Shown here piece after piece: positions 39,865 to 54,800 of a stretch of 64,000 nucleotides of DNA. The notes beneath the pieces are model-generated. The model made no database searches, was not told the origin of the DNA, and saw nothing but the letters and a program-made list of their open reading frames with translations. The DNA is taken from the NCBI RefSeq assembly GCF_932276165.1, contig NC_064012.1:3107501-3171500 (forward strand), in the 5' to 3' direction. A program made the position numbers and the translations under genes. Position 1 is the first letter of the stretch. Each line of letters begins with the position of its first letter. This stretch comes from Plutella xylostella. Taxonomy: Eukaryota; Arthropoda; Insecta; Lepidoptera; Plutellidae.

Positions 39865-42800
39865 CTGTAAATATTTTTAAAAATACGTGAATCTATTTAA
39901 AACGTTGAGTACAGATAAACTATGGTATGAGTATAAAATAATTGGCACTGACCTTTAAATCATTGTTGGCCTCCCTCAAGGAATTAGTCAATGATGTCAA
40001 GTAGTAAATGATAAGTACAAGTAAGACTAGCAGTGGTATGACAATAGCCGGCGATGATATGCATTCTAGAGTAAAGTTTAATCTTTCAGGTAATATCTTG
40101 TAAATGTTATTAGTTAAAATATGATAGATTTTGTCATATTCAGAGAAAGGTCCACAATGCCATGACGGTTTTACCCAAACTATGGAATAGCCGACAGGGA
40201 GAACACACAGAAACAGCATCGTCAACAAAAGAGCCAAATAGAAGTTATTGCTCTTGGAGACTCGGAAGACCACCTCGTGGGGAACATTGCAGGTCATCAC
40301 AGCCCAGGAGCGAAGGTACATCATGATGACTAATTTAAAGACATTAAGGACCACAAGTCCTGGAGAAAAGAACATTCCCATCCAAACCATGCCTTGGTTA
40401 TTAATTAGATGAAGGATATTTTCAGCAATCTTGAAATCTCCATATTCTGGAAACTTCTTTTCTAGATCCCAACACCAGCATCTGTTCATGTAGCGTACGA
40501 AAAGAGCTCTAAAAAAGTCCATAAAAAGGGTGCCGAGTAAGACAAATACCTGAAAGAAAAGAAAAAGCTCATTGATGTAAATTTTGAATAGGTACTCTAT
40601 TTTAATTAGGTATGTATTTAATATTCTTACCAAATCCATCATTGTTAGCTTTACTAACTCTTGCCCAAACATAGTTTCCCAGCACAACTTTAACAGCTTT
40701 TTCTTAGTATGTCGTGTCAAATTATACATTTTCCTGTTATGTTGATCAATGTATGCCACATCTACTGATATATTATGAGTTAGATTTCTTTTCAACTCTT
40801 CCACGTCAAATTCTTCCAATTTACACTGCATTTTGTAACATTTTCTTTCAATTACAGTGCAATTTAGTATGGTAAAAACTTGAGTAATGTTATCTCTGCC
40901 ACAGTGAATTGTACAATTAAAAGATATAATAGGACATGATGTCGTAAATCCTATTGAGCTAATTGTGCTACTCAAGTCATTTATGTTAAAGAAATTAGAT
41001 GTATTTGCCCATGTATTGAAGGTTGTTTGTTCGACTGTTGTAGATGTATGGGTAGATTGTAGTGGGTTTTCAGTAGAAGGTATGGTATTTTCTTCCATTG
41101 TATAAGAAAATGTAGGAACTTTTTGAACTGCTTCAGTACTAATGGTTTCTTCAGAAGTCGTGCGGGCACTGTCAGTTTCAGATAAAGTTAAATCAACTGT
41201 CGTTTCTTCAGTTGTGCTGTAAATATCATCATACGGTTGGGTTGTACTTTCTATTAAACTATCTGTGTTCTTTTCATAAGTACTCTGTTCAATAGGAGAA
41301 GTTTCTGTATAATAGTTCGTTACGGTGTTTGTGTTGAAATCCTCACTAGATATAGTTTGCGATGTTTCGTAATAATCGGATAGTGTTAGAGCAGTATCGA
41401 ATGTGTAATCATCATCATATTCTGCACTTGATTCATTAAAAACTACTGTACCGTTCTTTGTAACTATTTCTCTCAATCTTTTTAGTTCATCTTGTAGTAC
41501 TGGGTCAATGAAACTAGCTGTTGTCGATTCATCTTCTTTTGTATTAACAACCAGGTTCTCGATAGGATAGTATTTATTACTATTATTCAAAGGTTTTATT
41601 GGTATCACATCAATATGCAAATTTATTGTCTTGTTTTCCGCTTGTTTCATAATTAAATTTGCCATTTCCAGATTGTTAACTTCAGGGTAGCTCTGGTAAT
41701 TATGTGTTTGTTTGACTATATTATACGGGGATGTCATCACTAACGTAGTAATTTCTTCTATACTTTCAGTAGGTACTGTGAAAATTATATGATGAGGAGG
41801 GCAAGGCACCATTATTTCTGTACATGTTGTAGTAATATTAATTGTAAGTGTTTCAGTAAAATTTACGGGTAGCTTCGATGCATTCATATTCAAGGTGGGT
41901 TTCAAACTATCTAACGCCTCACTCATGCCATCAATCTTGCTGAATAGAGCAAATATGAGTGAGTACAAGTTTAATAAATTCAGCAGCATAATTCTGTAAC
42001 AAATAAAAATATAGAGTCACATCATACAATTATAAAAAAATAATAATTGAAGAATATTTAGTTTTAATCAATACAGTACCTAGCAAGCTGGAGCCTCAGC
42101 TGTTTGCGAGGATGGTAGTGCTCCAAAAACCCCAACAGCTCGAAGAACTGTGGGAATGTGATCGATATGACTGTGACAACTATAGTCGTCTCGTTCTCCC
42201 TCCACCAGCTCCTCACCTTCGGGTTGTCATCGGAGCGAGAGACAACGTTGACTACGGCCCAGGCCGATATGGCCAGTAGTATTACTACGCAAATGTTCAC
42301 GAATGCTCGTAGAGAAATTATGCGCCAACTGCAACAAATAGAAAGGAGATATTTCAGTATTGGTGGCGAGGATTACATCCTTAAAATATATGTACGTATG
42401 TACCTACAGTTATCGGTGATATTTTAGTCGTAAACCACCCCCAGCAGGTCAATGTATCTAATAACCGAATAGAATCGTAAAAACAAACAAATATTAAGTC
42501 TAAAAATATAACTTGAGAAATTAAAAAAAATTAACAAGACTTTTAAAATAGTATGTTTAATTGTTTATACTACCTACGGGTCGTTTACATTAAAAACTCC
42601 ATCTTTCACAAAAGCGCTAGTTTATCCAACTCACTTCCTCAGATCCTTTTTCTTCTCAGCTTCCTCCAGCAGCGCTTCCTTGAAGCTCAGAATGACGGAC
42701 GCTATCCGGTTGTGGGCGGTCTCCGCGTTGCCGATCATGAAGTCCCAGCCGGTGAACAGTTTCCACGAGAATATGCACTCGTCCTCCTTCTCCGACAGCT

Positions 42801-45800
42801 TTGACATGCGGGAGTTTTCCGCCATCCTGAAGATTTTAAATAACAGACGAAAATGTGATGAAATTCACATCATCATCATCTTCAGCCTATCGCAGTCTAC
42901 GGCTGGACGTAGGCCTCTCCCAAAGCACGCCACTGGATGCGATCTATAGTTTTATTGATCGAAAAGCTATATAAACTGTTATTACTTAAACGAATTTAGT
43001 AAGTTGTTTCCCTTGAGGTTTTTGTACAAAGAAATACGCTAACTTAAATTTTTCATTAACACTATATCTTAGCTTTTGTTTCATTTGTAAAAGCTCTATG
43101 AGTCTATGTCTTAACAACAACGGTCGTCATAAAGTTAAAATAGACCAAAGGACATCGCACCAAAGGCATAGAGTGTTACTAAATCCGGCAATCATAATAG
43201 TTCCCCTCTTAGCTAAATTAAGACTTACTTCCTTAGCGTGGCGACAAAGCTGTAAATATACACCACCAGTCCTGTTAGAAAATACGCGAGAGGCATTCGG
43301 TACTCCGCCCGCTCGACATTTGTATAATATCCGTAGAAAATCGGGGAGCATTTCAGTACACCTTCGAACTCCCACAGTGTCAGGAGATTGGTGGCGTTGC
43401 CACGTTCCTCTTCCATTATTATTTTCCTCTCTCCATCTTGGTGCGGTTTGGCAGTTACATACTGCAAAGATTTTGAAAATTATTTTACTTATATATTTAG
43501 GAAATTCAGAGGTATTCGGCCATTACGCATTGCGCGGCCGCAGCCATTAAAAGTGCTGCAAAATTGGAATTATAGTTAATGTGCTAAGGATCCCAAACCA
43601 TATACATATAACTTTGCAAAATGCGATACCGTAGTTATTGAAACTTGATAATTATGTAGACCAGTCGTCTAGGGTGAAAAATTATGAATTTACCCGCACA
43701 ATGCCTCTAAATCAAAAATAAAAGATGAATAACCTCAGGTACAATAACGAAGACCATGAGTATGAATCCGATGACGAGGTTGACCCAGAACAGCCAGCGC
43801 AGGAAGGTGAAGTACGAGGCGACCACCGAGCCGAAGTGCGACTCGATCTCCTTGATCCTCAACTCCCAGGGGATCAGCACGTTGGACGTGTTGGCGGCCT
43901 CCCGCTTCAGTTGTTGCCATTTCTGGAACATTCTTACATTAAAGGAAAATGGCATACTGTGTACCGCATTTTTTTTGGAGCGTTACGGATCCATGTTTTT
44001 ACCCTTCATCTAAATAAGTACATAGGTACGCTGAATTTTGATTATTTTGGCTAAAAAGTCTTTATACTGTCATGAAATGTTTTATATGCATAGGTATACT
44101 TATGTACTTAGACGTTAAGAAACCAGTGATAATTTACGATAGTGATAAGAAATAAAAAATACTTTAGTATCTTAAATAAGCTTAGAAACCTATTCTCTAA
44201 CAAAAAGTCGTATTCGACTTGGCTTGCGGACCTTGCGGATTTACTTTACAGAAAGACACAAACCCTTCTTCGGTCATGACTGTCATGAGTTAGGTAAGTA
44301 GGTATTAAATAGTTATTTTTGTTGGTTATTAAATTGGCAAAGTACTTACAGTATTAATAAGGATATTGAATCGTGCGTAGATGTCCCGGGTACACTTGGA
44401 CTGCGCCAGGCGCTCCTGAAGCTGACCCTCGTGTCTCTTGATGTAGCCTTTAGCCTGACATTACAAATTTAATGTTTTAGTAGTCTTCCACTTGATATAC
44501 TTACACTAATGAGCAATGAAAAAGTTCCATTCATAAAATGCCGAGAACAAAAAACTCCAACTTTGGTCAAACGTTTTTTTAATAAAAAAATTGAAAAAGT
44601 TGGTTCTACATATTATGATGCGCTGTTAAATGTATTTCTGACAGCACAATTAAGCTGGTTTTTTCCGTTTATTAGTAATTTGTCACTTGAGCGTGTTCCC
44701 TGCCCCGGCTGGGAATCGAACCCGGGACCTTCAGCATCGCATTCAGGGCCCCTAACCACCACACCACCAATCATCAAGCTTCTTGCTCACCTGATGCACG
44801 ATCTTGAGCTTCCTCCTCATGCCGAGCGGCTGCTGCTTCACGGAGACCAGCACCTCCTTGTGCAGGTGGATGTTCTGGAAGATCTGCTCCTGCGTCACCG
44901 CGCCCGGGGGGCCCTCCTCCATCGATATCGCGGTACTGTGGGGTTACCACCACCGAACATAAGCAATTAAAAATCCAAGCAGCGTCGTCAAATCTGACGT
45001 AACTTGTATGGGTTGGCAATATTCGATGGTACGGTAGCTTTTTTGCAGAGATGGATAGTGTAATGAGTCATCTTTTGATTTTAATGAGATCACCGCAATA
45101 AGCCTCTTCCATCGATATCGCCGTATTGTTACACGGTAACATTGTGTTTGTGAGCCTACTGCACTGCAGGCTCCAAATAAGCTAAGGGAGGCTTAGGCTT
45201 AGGCTACATTTGCAACATGGATGGTAAAATTGAGTCCTAATATGAAACAGAGCGAAAGATTTGAGTTTCTCTAGCTGCAGTGGAAACAAAAATGATATTA
45301 ATAACAATAGTTACCTGCTCACGCACTCTACACCTCATTTTGGGTCATTTATTGACTGGACTACAAGATTAAATGAAAATAAAAATATCCCATAAATTAC
45401 AATCGACTGGATTGACAGCCGCGGCCGGCAATACACCGTTTGGTCATCTCGGTGACTAGGATGTCCTAGGTAATACAATAATGGGATAAAAAGATGCTTT
45501 TATGCCTATCATGACCCGTCACGTCACCACTGCAGGGGCACAGGTTTCCTTCAAAGGAAGGATAGGTTTATGGCCTAGTCCACCACGGTTGCGCTCTTAT
45601 GCCCGCTGCCCCAGAAACTGATGATAATGAAAGAAAGAGACAGCCATATTTTACGTTCCCGAGCTGCTGATGCTGAAAGAAATAGACAGCCATATCTTAC
45701 TGTCCCGAGCTGCTGGTGATGATAGAAAGAGACAGCCATATCTTACTCTCCCGAGCTGCTGATGATGAAAGAAAGAGACAGCCAATATCTAACTCTCCCG

Positions 45801-48800
45801 AGCTGCTGATGATGAAAGAAAGAGACAGCCATATCTTACTCTCCCGAGCTGCTGGTGAAGGCGGAGGAGCGGCGCCGGCCGCGCGGTTCATCAGCCATGA
45901 AGGGGGATGAGGGTCTGCGCGCGCGACCTTTCCTTGACCTTCGCACGGACGCGCGCCGCTGCCGGAGCACAGCGCTCAGGCTCGCCGAGTAGTCCTCGTC
46001 CTCTGAACCATCTGGACACAACTCAATATGTAGAAAAAAACAGCCACCTGTATACTTATATCAGGGGCTAGTACGGGGCGCATTTAAGACGTGACAAGAG
46101 TTTTGCATCGCGCTTACTCACATTGCGCAGCCTCAAGAGCGAGCGCGACGGAGAACTCTTGTCACGTCTTAACAGCGCCCCGTGCTACAGGGCCTGGAAA
46201 CAACTCTTATCCAGACGAAAACAGCACAAATTAAATTGAGACACGAGGTTCGCTATAAGCTCTTTTGGTAGTGGTTGCGACAGTAAATGGAATATGCAGT
46301 AGTTGTCCCGCGTTTGATACAGAATGGAACGTAAGGTAGGGTGTGTTAAGGATGGGTTTGTGTTGAAGCGGAGTCATTGCTGGTGGCACAAATTAAGGTT
46401 TTTATTGAATTTCGCGGGAGCAGCAAACTTTGCCATCGTAAAGGATTCAAAATTGGCATGTTATTAAAGTCGTAAGCTACAGGTAAACCAATCGGTAAAA
46501 AATCAATAAAGGAATGTGTGTCGCTTTATTTATTTGTATTCCTGTATTTGAAGGGTACGTTGACTAGCTTATGGAAATTATAAGGAACATCAATATAATT
46601 TTATAGGTATTACTTATCTATAAAAAATACATAATTTGAAAACACTTCTCGTCCATTATTGAGAAGCTTTATGACACTTTAAAATTGGTTTAAAATTGAG
46701 ATATTGCCAATTTCAACATTGTTGTAAATTTACAATACGGTCTCTATGAATATGAGGGTAATAATTTATGCGTATGTATACGTAGTACTCTTAGGGATGA
46801 TTTTTCAATAGTCATATAAAAGTTATCTGGTGAATAATTCTGATGATGATGGTGCTTCTGAATCTTTGTATTAGACAGTGACAACAATAATTTTATTCGA
46901 CAGATAATATTTATCTGACCATTGAAAAATCAGCCCCGAAATCCCCGAAACCTCCACTAACCTCCAGCAGTAGGAGAGAACTTGACCTCGTTGGGGCTGT
47001 CAGTGGCGGGCGGCGGCGGCGCGGCCGAGCTCATGCTGGCCTCGGCCCAGGTCACCGACAGCCGGTCCACCGACGGCTGTGGCGATACGGGCGCCCGCTC
47101 GCCGGCACCCTGCGGGATGGTGGGTAGTGGAATGTTGTGTGGCAAACACTATATAGGGTGTTGTGAAAAGGGTGTACCTACTAAGTCGAAAGGGGGTGAC
47201 TCAGGGGGTCATTCGAAACAACTTTTGGTCTACGATTAGTGAAAATTCGGAAAAAACGTTATCTTAGTACAAAGTCACATGACCATCAAAGTTTCTATGG
47301 ATTATTTGTTTCTGGCGAATTTTCAAAACTCGTAGCACAAAAGCTGTTCAGAATGATCTCCTGAGTCACCCGCTTTCGGCTTAGTATACCCTTTTTGCAA
47401 CACCAAGTACCTATAATAATAACAATCACTATTTATTCTCAGGCTACTGAGGTCTATAGTAAAGTAGTATGCAGCCACATGAATATGCAGCCTAGATATC
47501 CACAACCGAATACAATTCAATAAATATAACTATATACCTAATACATATTTTAAATGAAAGAAAAACCAATGGCTTTCTTGCCTGCCTGAATTGCCTGCTG
47601 CATTGCAATACTATCCTCGTAGGCCAGTAGTTTTTGCCCAGAAGAAACTTTTGCTGCGGGAATGCTAAGACGGACGGACTTCTATCTTATATAGATCGCG
47701 CCTAGGGTTTGCATTAGCCAGACTAGCGTCAGACGTTATGTCCAGAGAGCTACCTCCAGCAATAGTGATGATGAATGCATAAGAAGAATAATTATGGAGA
47801 CTTACTTTATAGTATATTTAAACTGGTCAAATAAGTGCATCTGAAAGACTTGAATCAACCAGAACAAAGATACGGTTAAGAGGGTTTTCGCTAAAAGTAC
47901 AAAAGAACGTACAATATACTAGAAGCACTTCAGTTTTTCTTTTTAGACTTAATTATGTTGCTGGATGAGGAATCTGAAGATGGAAGCCTCCAGTTGTATC
48001 GAGGGTTGTCGATGTTTGCACCTTCAGTACACGAGCGGGTAATAACTTTAACTGTTTGTTTGTGAACCAATACGAACCTGCAGAAGCGGGGAGTTTTCCG
48101 CTCTCTTCAACGACATTTCCTCACTTAGAATGAAGGAATTTAGGAAAATTTACGTACCGATGACATATTAGGAGAAATTTAATTTAAATTTTCAAATGTG
48201 CCAAAGTTTACATGACTTTTCCGGCGAGCATAAGTATTCGGAAACCATAAGTTAGTATAACTACTGAAATCAGTGATTATAAAAACTATCCAAAACCAAA
48301 TTCGCAATATTTAAGGCATTCGCTATTATCGCGCGCACAAGACTAACTAAACGTATTCAATTTATTCACCATTTTCATTACTTAGCATTACGTTTTACTT
48401 CCATTATTATCACTTAATGCTATACAATCAGATTTTAATTCTTATAGTGCTTTTTAATTATGTTACGCGACAGGGAACCATTTTAATTGCAATAAAATGT
48501 AGTCTGTTATTTGCACACACACAACTATAAACGTCAGAAGTAAGTATTCTCACAAATTAATTAGTTTCCACACTGAAACGCTACCAACAAGCCAAATCAA
48601 CTTACCTAGCAGAACATACGAAAAGCTGGCTACAAACAGTGGCTAATCTTCTTTAGTAAAAAACAAAAACATGAAATCTAATTTTGAAAATGGAATGATT
48701 GAAATCAGCTCAGTGGTAGACCGCCACCGGCAGTGATCAGATCAGAACTCAGTGACTCTTGCGGGACCGACTGGACAGTAAACAAGGCTGGGCTTACATT

Positions 48801-51800
48801 CACCGATAAATTATGCGCTTTACGCGACCCCCTGAACATTTGATCAGCTATCAATTGCGGTGGAGTTTCCACTTTTTGCTTTGTGACTGGCACTAGTGGT
48901 TATTGAAAGACTTGTAGCTAGCCGATCCACGTCTGGAGTGTTACTATATACGGACGAAAAACGAACGAACGAGAGCTGTAGAGGAGAGCTGAGCTCGAGA
49001 GAGCAGAAGTCACAGCAATCTTCTGTAGGCTTCATAAGGCATTTTCAGACAGCCACAGCATCCCCGTGTGCGAATATGAATTAAGATCGCCATGCGGAAA
49101 CTGGTTTCTACTCTTATCGGAGTGCCATCAGTAAGAATAGCAGACCAAGATAATCCACAGAGATTTTTTTCTGCACATAGGCCTAAGTTTTAAACCACCG
49201 GTTATCGATTCTTAGCTTTTCTTGTTTGTGTGCTGGTACTCAGGTTCCAGGTTCTGTAAGTATTTTCTCTCAGGAAAATTCGGCTGCATGTGAACGGAGC
49301 TTTTACGAAGAAAATTAATACAGAACGCTTGTTATTGCTAGGAGTGGTGAGATGTATAACTTCGACTTTAGTACAGTCGCATACATAACGCTTTACCAAG
49401 GGGCGAATTATTTTGTTACATTTAGTGCCGTGCTGCGGCTACCTTCTAGTCTGGGGTGCAAATTGCAAACTGATTAAACTGAGAAGAAATAAAAAATACT
49501 AAGTACATCAAAGTGGCTAGTCTCATACTGTACTCTTTCTCGTATTTTCTTAAGCCAAACCACTGTACCTGCTGCTTAAAAAAATGCATTTTTATTTCGG
49601 ATTTCTTTTCACAAAATCGTGATCATGTGGTCTTAGTCTCGGAAAAGAGCCGAACATTATAATCACTTCTGTTGGTGGCAGTACGGGTGGCTCCCTAGAA
49701 TTTAGTTGTGTTTATCACGCACTTCGTTCATCTTTGTCCTGGAAAAGTACAAATTATGCTTTCCCCATAAATTAAAAAGAAAATTGGCATGGATAAAAAA
49801 TAAAGATTTTGCATAGTTATTTAATTATTGTACATTGTGCAATGAAGAATAAATAAATAAATAAAATTATAGTAGGTACGTACTTCTAAACAGCATAAGT
49901 ACTAACTTAATACATATTTCTACAATAAACATTAGTACCTTATACCTACTTATAAATACTAGGTACTTAAGTCATAGTAAAATGTATCAAATATTTAGAC
50001 CATTTCCATGAATCCAAAATTTTATTCATCTTATTAGATAATGCATAACTAATAATTCACTGATAAACTATATTTTTGGGAGTTACATGATATACCTTCA
50101 TACCTACTACGAGATAGTAATATGTCAAAGGTCTCATAGATCCCAACCCAAGTGTATGTACCCACCAACGATTCAGTGTTATGCGAAAAAAACTAATTAC
50201 CGTTTTATTGAAAGCTAGCTGACTGGCTAATTATAATAATATCTGATATCCTCACGGTAAGAAAACTTAGACTAGGGCTTGTCAGATTTACCGGCAGCAA
50301 TATGTTCACATATTACAAAACTAGCTGGATCTTTAAAATTGCTAATAAACCGAATAGGAAGGAACTTACTACTAAAATATTATGCTCTTCTACCAAAAGC
50401 TTGTCAGGAAGTAGCAATAAGACATAATTAATAATACCTCCTTCTGTATATTTTAATTACCTTTTCATTTTGTAACTTGTCCTCAAGCTTTCAGTTAATT
50501 TTCTTTGATCAAAGCAAATTTTGATAGTGTACATGTAAATCTACGATACCCACTTATAGGAAGATCTGTTTGCGTGTTGACCGACCATCAATCGAGCGTC
50601 AATGAATTCTGAACTAATGCTGATTAACATTTTAGTTTAGGGAAGGTGCCGGATTTATAAAAAAAAAAAACACTAATAATATGATAATAATGAAAATTGA
50701 AATTGTGTTCCAAAGTCCCGTACAATCTAACTTCAGACCACAGAGAGTATATAAGTAGTATAGTTTACTTCAGACTGGCATTTTCAAACATAACACGTAT
50801 GCATAAAATGCAGCTTCATTACCGCAATTATTGCAATTTGGTAAGTCGATTAATACTAGGGCCCATCCTAGCAATATACAAAACCTGTGACACATGACAT
50901 TAGGACTCGATCCTTTCGTGCACTCTTTCAAAAAGATAAACAATAACGAGCAGGATATAGTATCAGGTACAAAAAAAAGCCGTAGGTATATGTTTCCAGT
51001 TCAAATATTTTACACTGTGTCTCTGCATGTTTATAAGTAAGTAAATCACCAAATGTTTTAAACATTTAATTTAGAATTTGATCAAAATAACGTTTTTAGT
51101 TGGTAATATCCTGATGCATTGTTAAATGTACTTCACTATTAAGAGTAAGTAATTTGTTGCTATTGTCAGTGAATCTTTTTCATTGCTCTTGAATGTAATA
51201 GCACCAAAACCGTAACCCTAAAAAAGCCTCGGACAATTAGGTTTTCCTTCCTTTATCATTTTCACCATCAAAACTAGGTGTGATAGAATAAACACCAAAG
51301 TTAGAGAGACCCAACCCTGACTACTTATTCCATTACCCTCCCCCTCGCAGGGGGGGGGGGGGGGGTCATCAGTCAGCATACAATTAGCTTCTGATTTTTC
51401 AGCAGACGTTTTTAATCAATACTTCTGAGGATTGGCCGGTATTGGATTACAAACCTGTGTATTCTAGATCTACCTACTTATTCAGACTTGATGAGCTGTA
51501 CACGATACCGACAACTAACTACACGTGTTATAAGTTTCATACACACTCAGGAGCAATGATAAAGTTCCAGTGAAAATAGCACAAAGAAAATACTAGCTTA
51601 ATGACGCAGTCTGCAATATTGAAGTACATTTAATAGCTCATAAGAATATATATTTTTTTGTATAGCCTACTTATTTTCCCACTGCTGGGCAAAGGCCTCC
51701 TCATCAGAATATTACCAACCAAAAACAAAAATACTTTGTGTAATTTTATGGGTAGGGTAACGTAACGTACCTAGGGACACTTTCGACTACCCCAACTTTG

Positions 51801-54800
51801 AATGAAGATATCGCAGCGTACAACTAAGATATTAATGTGAAATTTACTTTATTCGGTAGGATATATAATCTATTCTATTCTATTCTATTCTCATAGGGGG
51901 TGAAGTTCCTGTACGTGGCTCTCTCGAGTGGAACCTTTGTACATATCCCCTTGATTTCAGCTCAGCCAGCCTAGCTCCCGAGTAAACTGGAGTAGCAGGC
52001 CTGGGTGTTGTAATAGCTGAGGTAGGCGCTCTGTTGGTCCAAGAATAGATAATCTTGTTTCTGTAGTAGGTGGACAAGCTAACAGAATATGTTCAACCGT
52101 CTCATCTACTTCCTTACATGTCCTACATAAGGGACTAGTTGAGTTACCTATGGTATATAAGTGTTTATTCACGCAACAATGTCCTGTTATTAATCCTACC
52201 ATTAATGATATATTACTACGGGACAGGTTGAGTAAGTAGCGTGTAAGTTTATGGTTGTGTGATACAATAAACGCTTTAGTTTGTCTGCAATCTACACGAT
52301 TTTTCCACTCCTGATTGTGTTCAGATAGTGTTTTATCGGTGAGAACTTGCCTTATTGCCTTTGATGACAAACTAATAAATGGTTCTGGCCCTATTGGTAG
52401 GGTATTTGATCCCATTCTTGCTAGTCGGTCAGCCTCGCAATTTCCTATGTTGTCGTTATGACTTTTAATCCACTGTACTGTTACATTATTTGAAATGCTT
52501 AGGTTTTCCAGTGTTCTGTGACATTCTAAAATTAATTTAGATTTTGTTACAGTTCTGCCTAAGGCACCTAAAATAGCCATACTGTCTGTGTAGAAGCAGA
52601 TATTGCTATTTTTTGTGTCTTTTATTTGTGTAGCTCCGTCAAGTAGGCTGGCAGCTTCTGCCTGAAAAACAGTAGCTTTGTTCCCGAAGCTGACAGAGTA
52701 TTGTAAATTAAGTTCCGGGCAGAAGACACCTCCACCGCTGCCCTTCTTGTTCTTGGCTCCGTCAATGTAGATATTGATGTCGTAATTGTTTTCGTCTGAT
52801 GTGCCACACTGATCTCGCTGGATAGTGTAGCTTCTGTTGAAGATAAACATCTTTATAGTAGTGTCGCTGCATTCAGTGGACCCGGGAGCCGACAACTTGG
52901 CAATGTCAAGTATGCGACTGTGTCCCTGTGCAGTAGTATTCGTTGACCATAGTCCCATGTTACTTAGCCTTATCGCCGCCGCTTTAGCTTCCTGCTTGAT
53001 GATAATATCGAGTGGTGGAAGTCCTAGAATTATTTCTAGGGCGGCTGTTGGGGTTGACTTCATACATCCAGTGATTGAAACGCATGCAAGCCTTTGAAAC
53101 TGTCGTAGTTTGTTTTTCACAGTAATGAGGTTCGATCTTTGCCACCAAACCACTGCTCCATATGTTATTATAGGTCTGACCACTGCTGTGTACAACCATT
53201 TACACAGCTTTGGCTTGAGTCCCCATTTGGATCCAACAAGTTTCCTAGTTTGGTATAGGGATATTGTTGCTTTACTTAGGGTTTTCTCCACATGTTTATA
53301 CCAGCTTAGGCGGTGGTCTAGCCATATGCCGAGATACTTTACCTCATTTGTTAACTTTAAGGTTGTATTAAAAAGTTTAGGTAGCTTTAAATTACCTATC
53401 TTAGTCTTTTTGGTAAATAGAACCATTTCCGTTTTGGTTGGGTTCACTGACAATTCATGTTTGTGACACCATTCCTCTATGATGTTCAGTGCAAGTTGCA
53501 TCCTTTCACATAAGGTATTTACAAACAGACCGCCAATGAGAATCGTAACGTCATCGGCGTAGGCTATTGTTGTAAAACCTTTATTATTTAGATCGCAAAG
53601 TAGATCATTCACAACTAAAACCCACAGCAATGGAGATAACACTCCACCCTGCGGACATCCCTTTGCTACTTTGCATCTTATTGTATTTGTTGAAGTAAAA
53701 GATACTGTTCTTGATTTAAGCATATTTGTTATCCAGGCACTGATGACCGGGTCTACATCATGATTTTTAAGGTTATTACTTATGCTATTGAACATAGTTT
53801 TATCAAAAGCTCCTTCAATATCGATAAAAACTGCAAGGCAGGATTGTTGTAACAATATTGAATTTTCAATTTTGCTTACCACTGCGTGTAAGGCCGACTC
53901 TGTTGACTTACCCGGTTGGTATGCATGTTGGTTAGGATGGACAGGTTTCACGGAAAGTGCACCGTCACGTATATATCTGTCACACAGTCGTTCTAAAGTT
54001 TTAAGAAGAAATGATGACAGACTAATGGGTCTATAGGCTTTCGGAGAGGTGTAGTCATCTTTACCCGCTTTAGGCAAAAATACTACTTTCACCTCCCTCC
54101 ATCCCTTAGGTATATACCCGAGGGCTATACAGGCTCTGAAGATACCTACTATCCGTGGTGAGATAATATCTACCTCCCACTGTAGGAGAGCCGGCACTAT
54201 ACCGTCTGCTCCCGGCGATTTGAAGGGAAGGAAAGAGGTGATAGCCCATCTTACTTTTTCTTCATTTATTACGGCGGCCGCAATAGATTCAGCGTAACTA
54301 GAAGAATTAATTATTGGTGACAGCTGTTCTTGATCACACGACTCTTCCGCTAGCATTTCACAGCCAGGGAAGTGCGTGAGCAACAGGAGGCTGTTCCTTT
54401 CGGTTTCGTTTTTTGTGTAGGTACCATCTGGTTTTTTTAATGAATCTAGCTGATTTTGAGAGTCAATTGACATGCATTTTTTTACCCTCGCAGCTTTAGT
54501 TTCACTTTGAATTGACCCGCAAAAATTCCTCCAGGATTCCCTAGTTTTTGCTCTAGTCTCTTTTTTGAATTTATTTCTTGCTAATTGAAAAGCTTTCCAA
54601 TCTTCCTCTTTTTTCGTATTTTTGGCGCGATTGAAAAGTTTTCTTACATTTGTTCTCATTTTCTCCAGTGAATTGCACCACCACTTGCGAGGTGACGCAC
54701 TCACGGTCACTAAAGGACATGATTCTTCGTAGCTTTTAACGATAATGTTAGTAAATTCGTCAACAGCTTCGTCTATCAACTTATAGGTGTTTAAGTTATC

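Noticed and set aside
43098..43550. 150-codon plus-strand frame
   Set aside because: Antisense to Tmc exon 7.
48705..48893. 62-codon minus-strand frame as Tmc exon 1
   Set aside because: It stops before any donor in phase with exon 2 and shows no likeness to TMC; kept only as a possible UTR.
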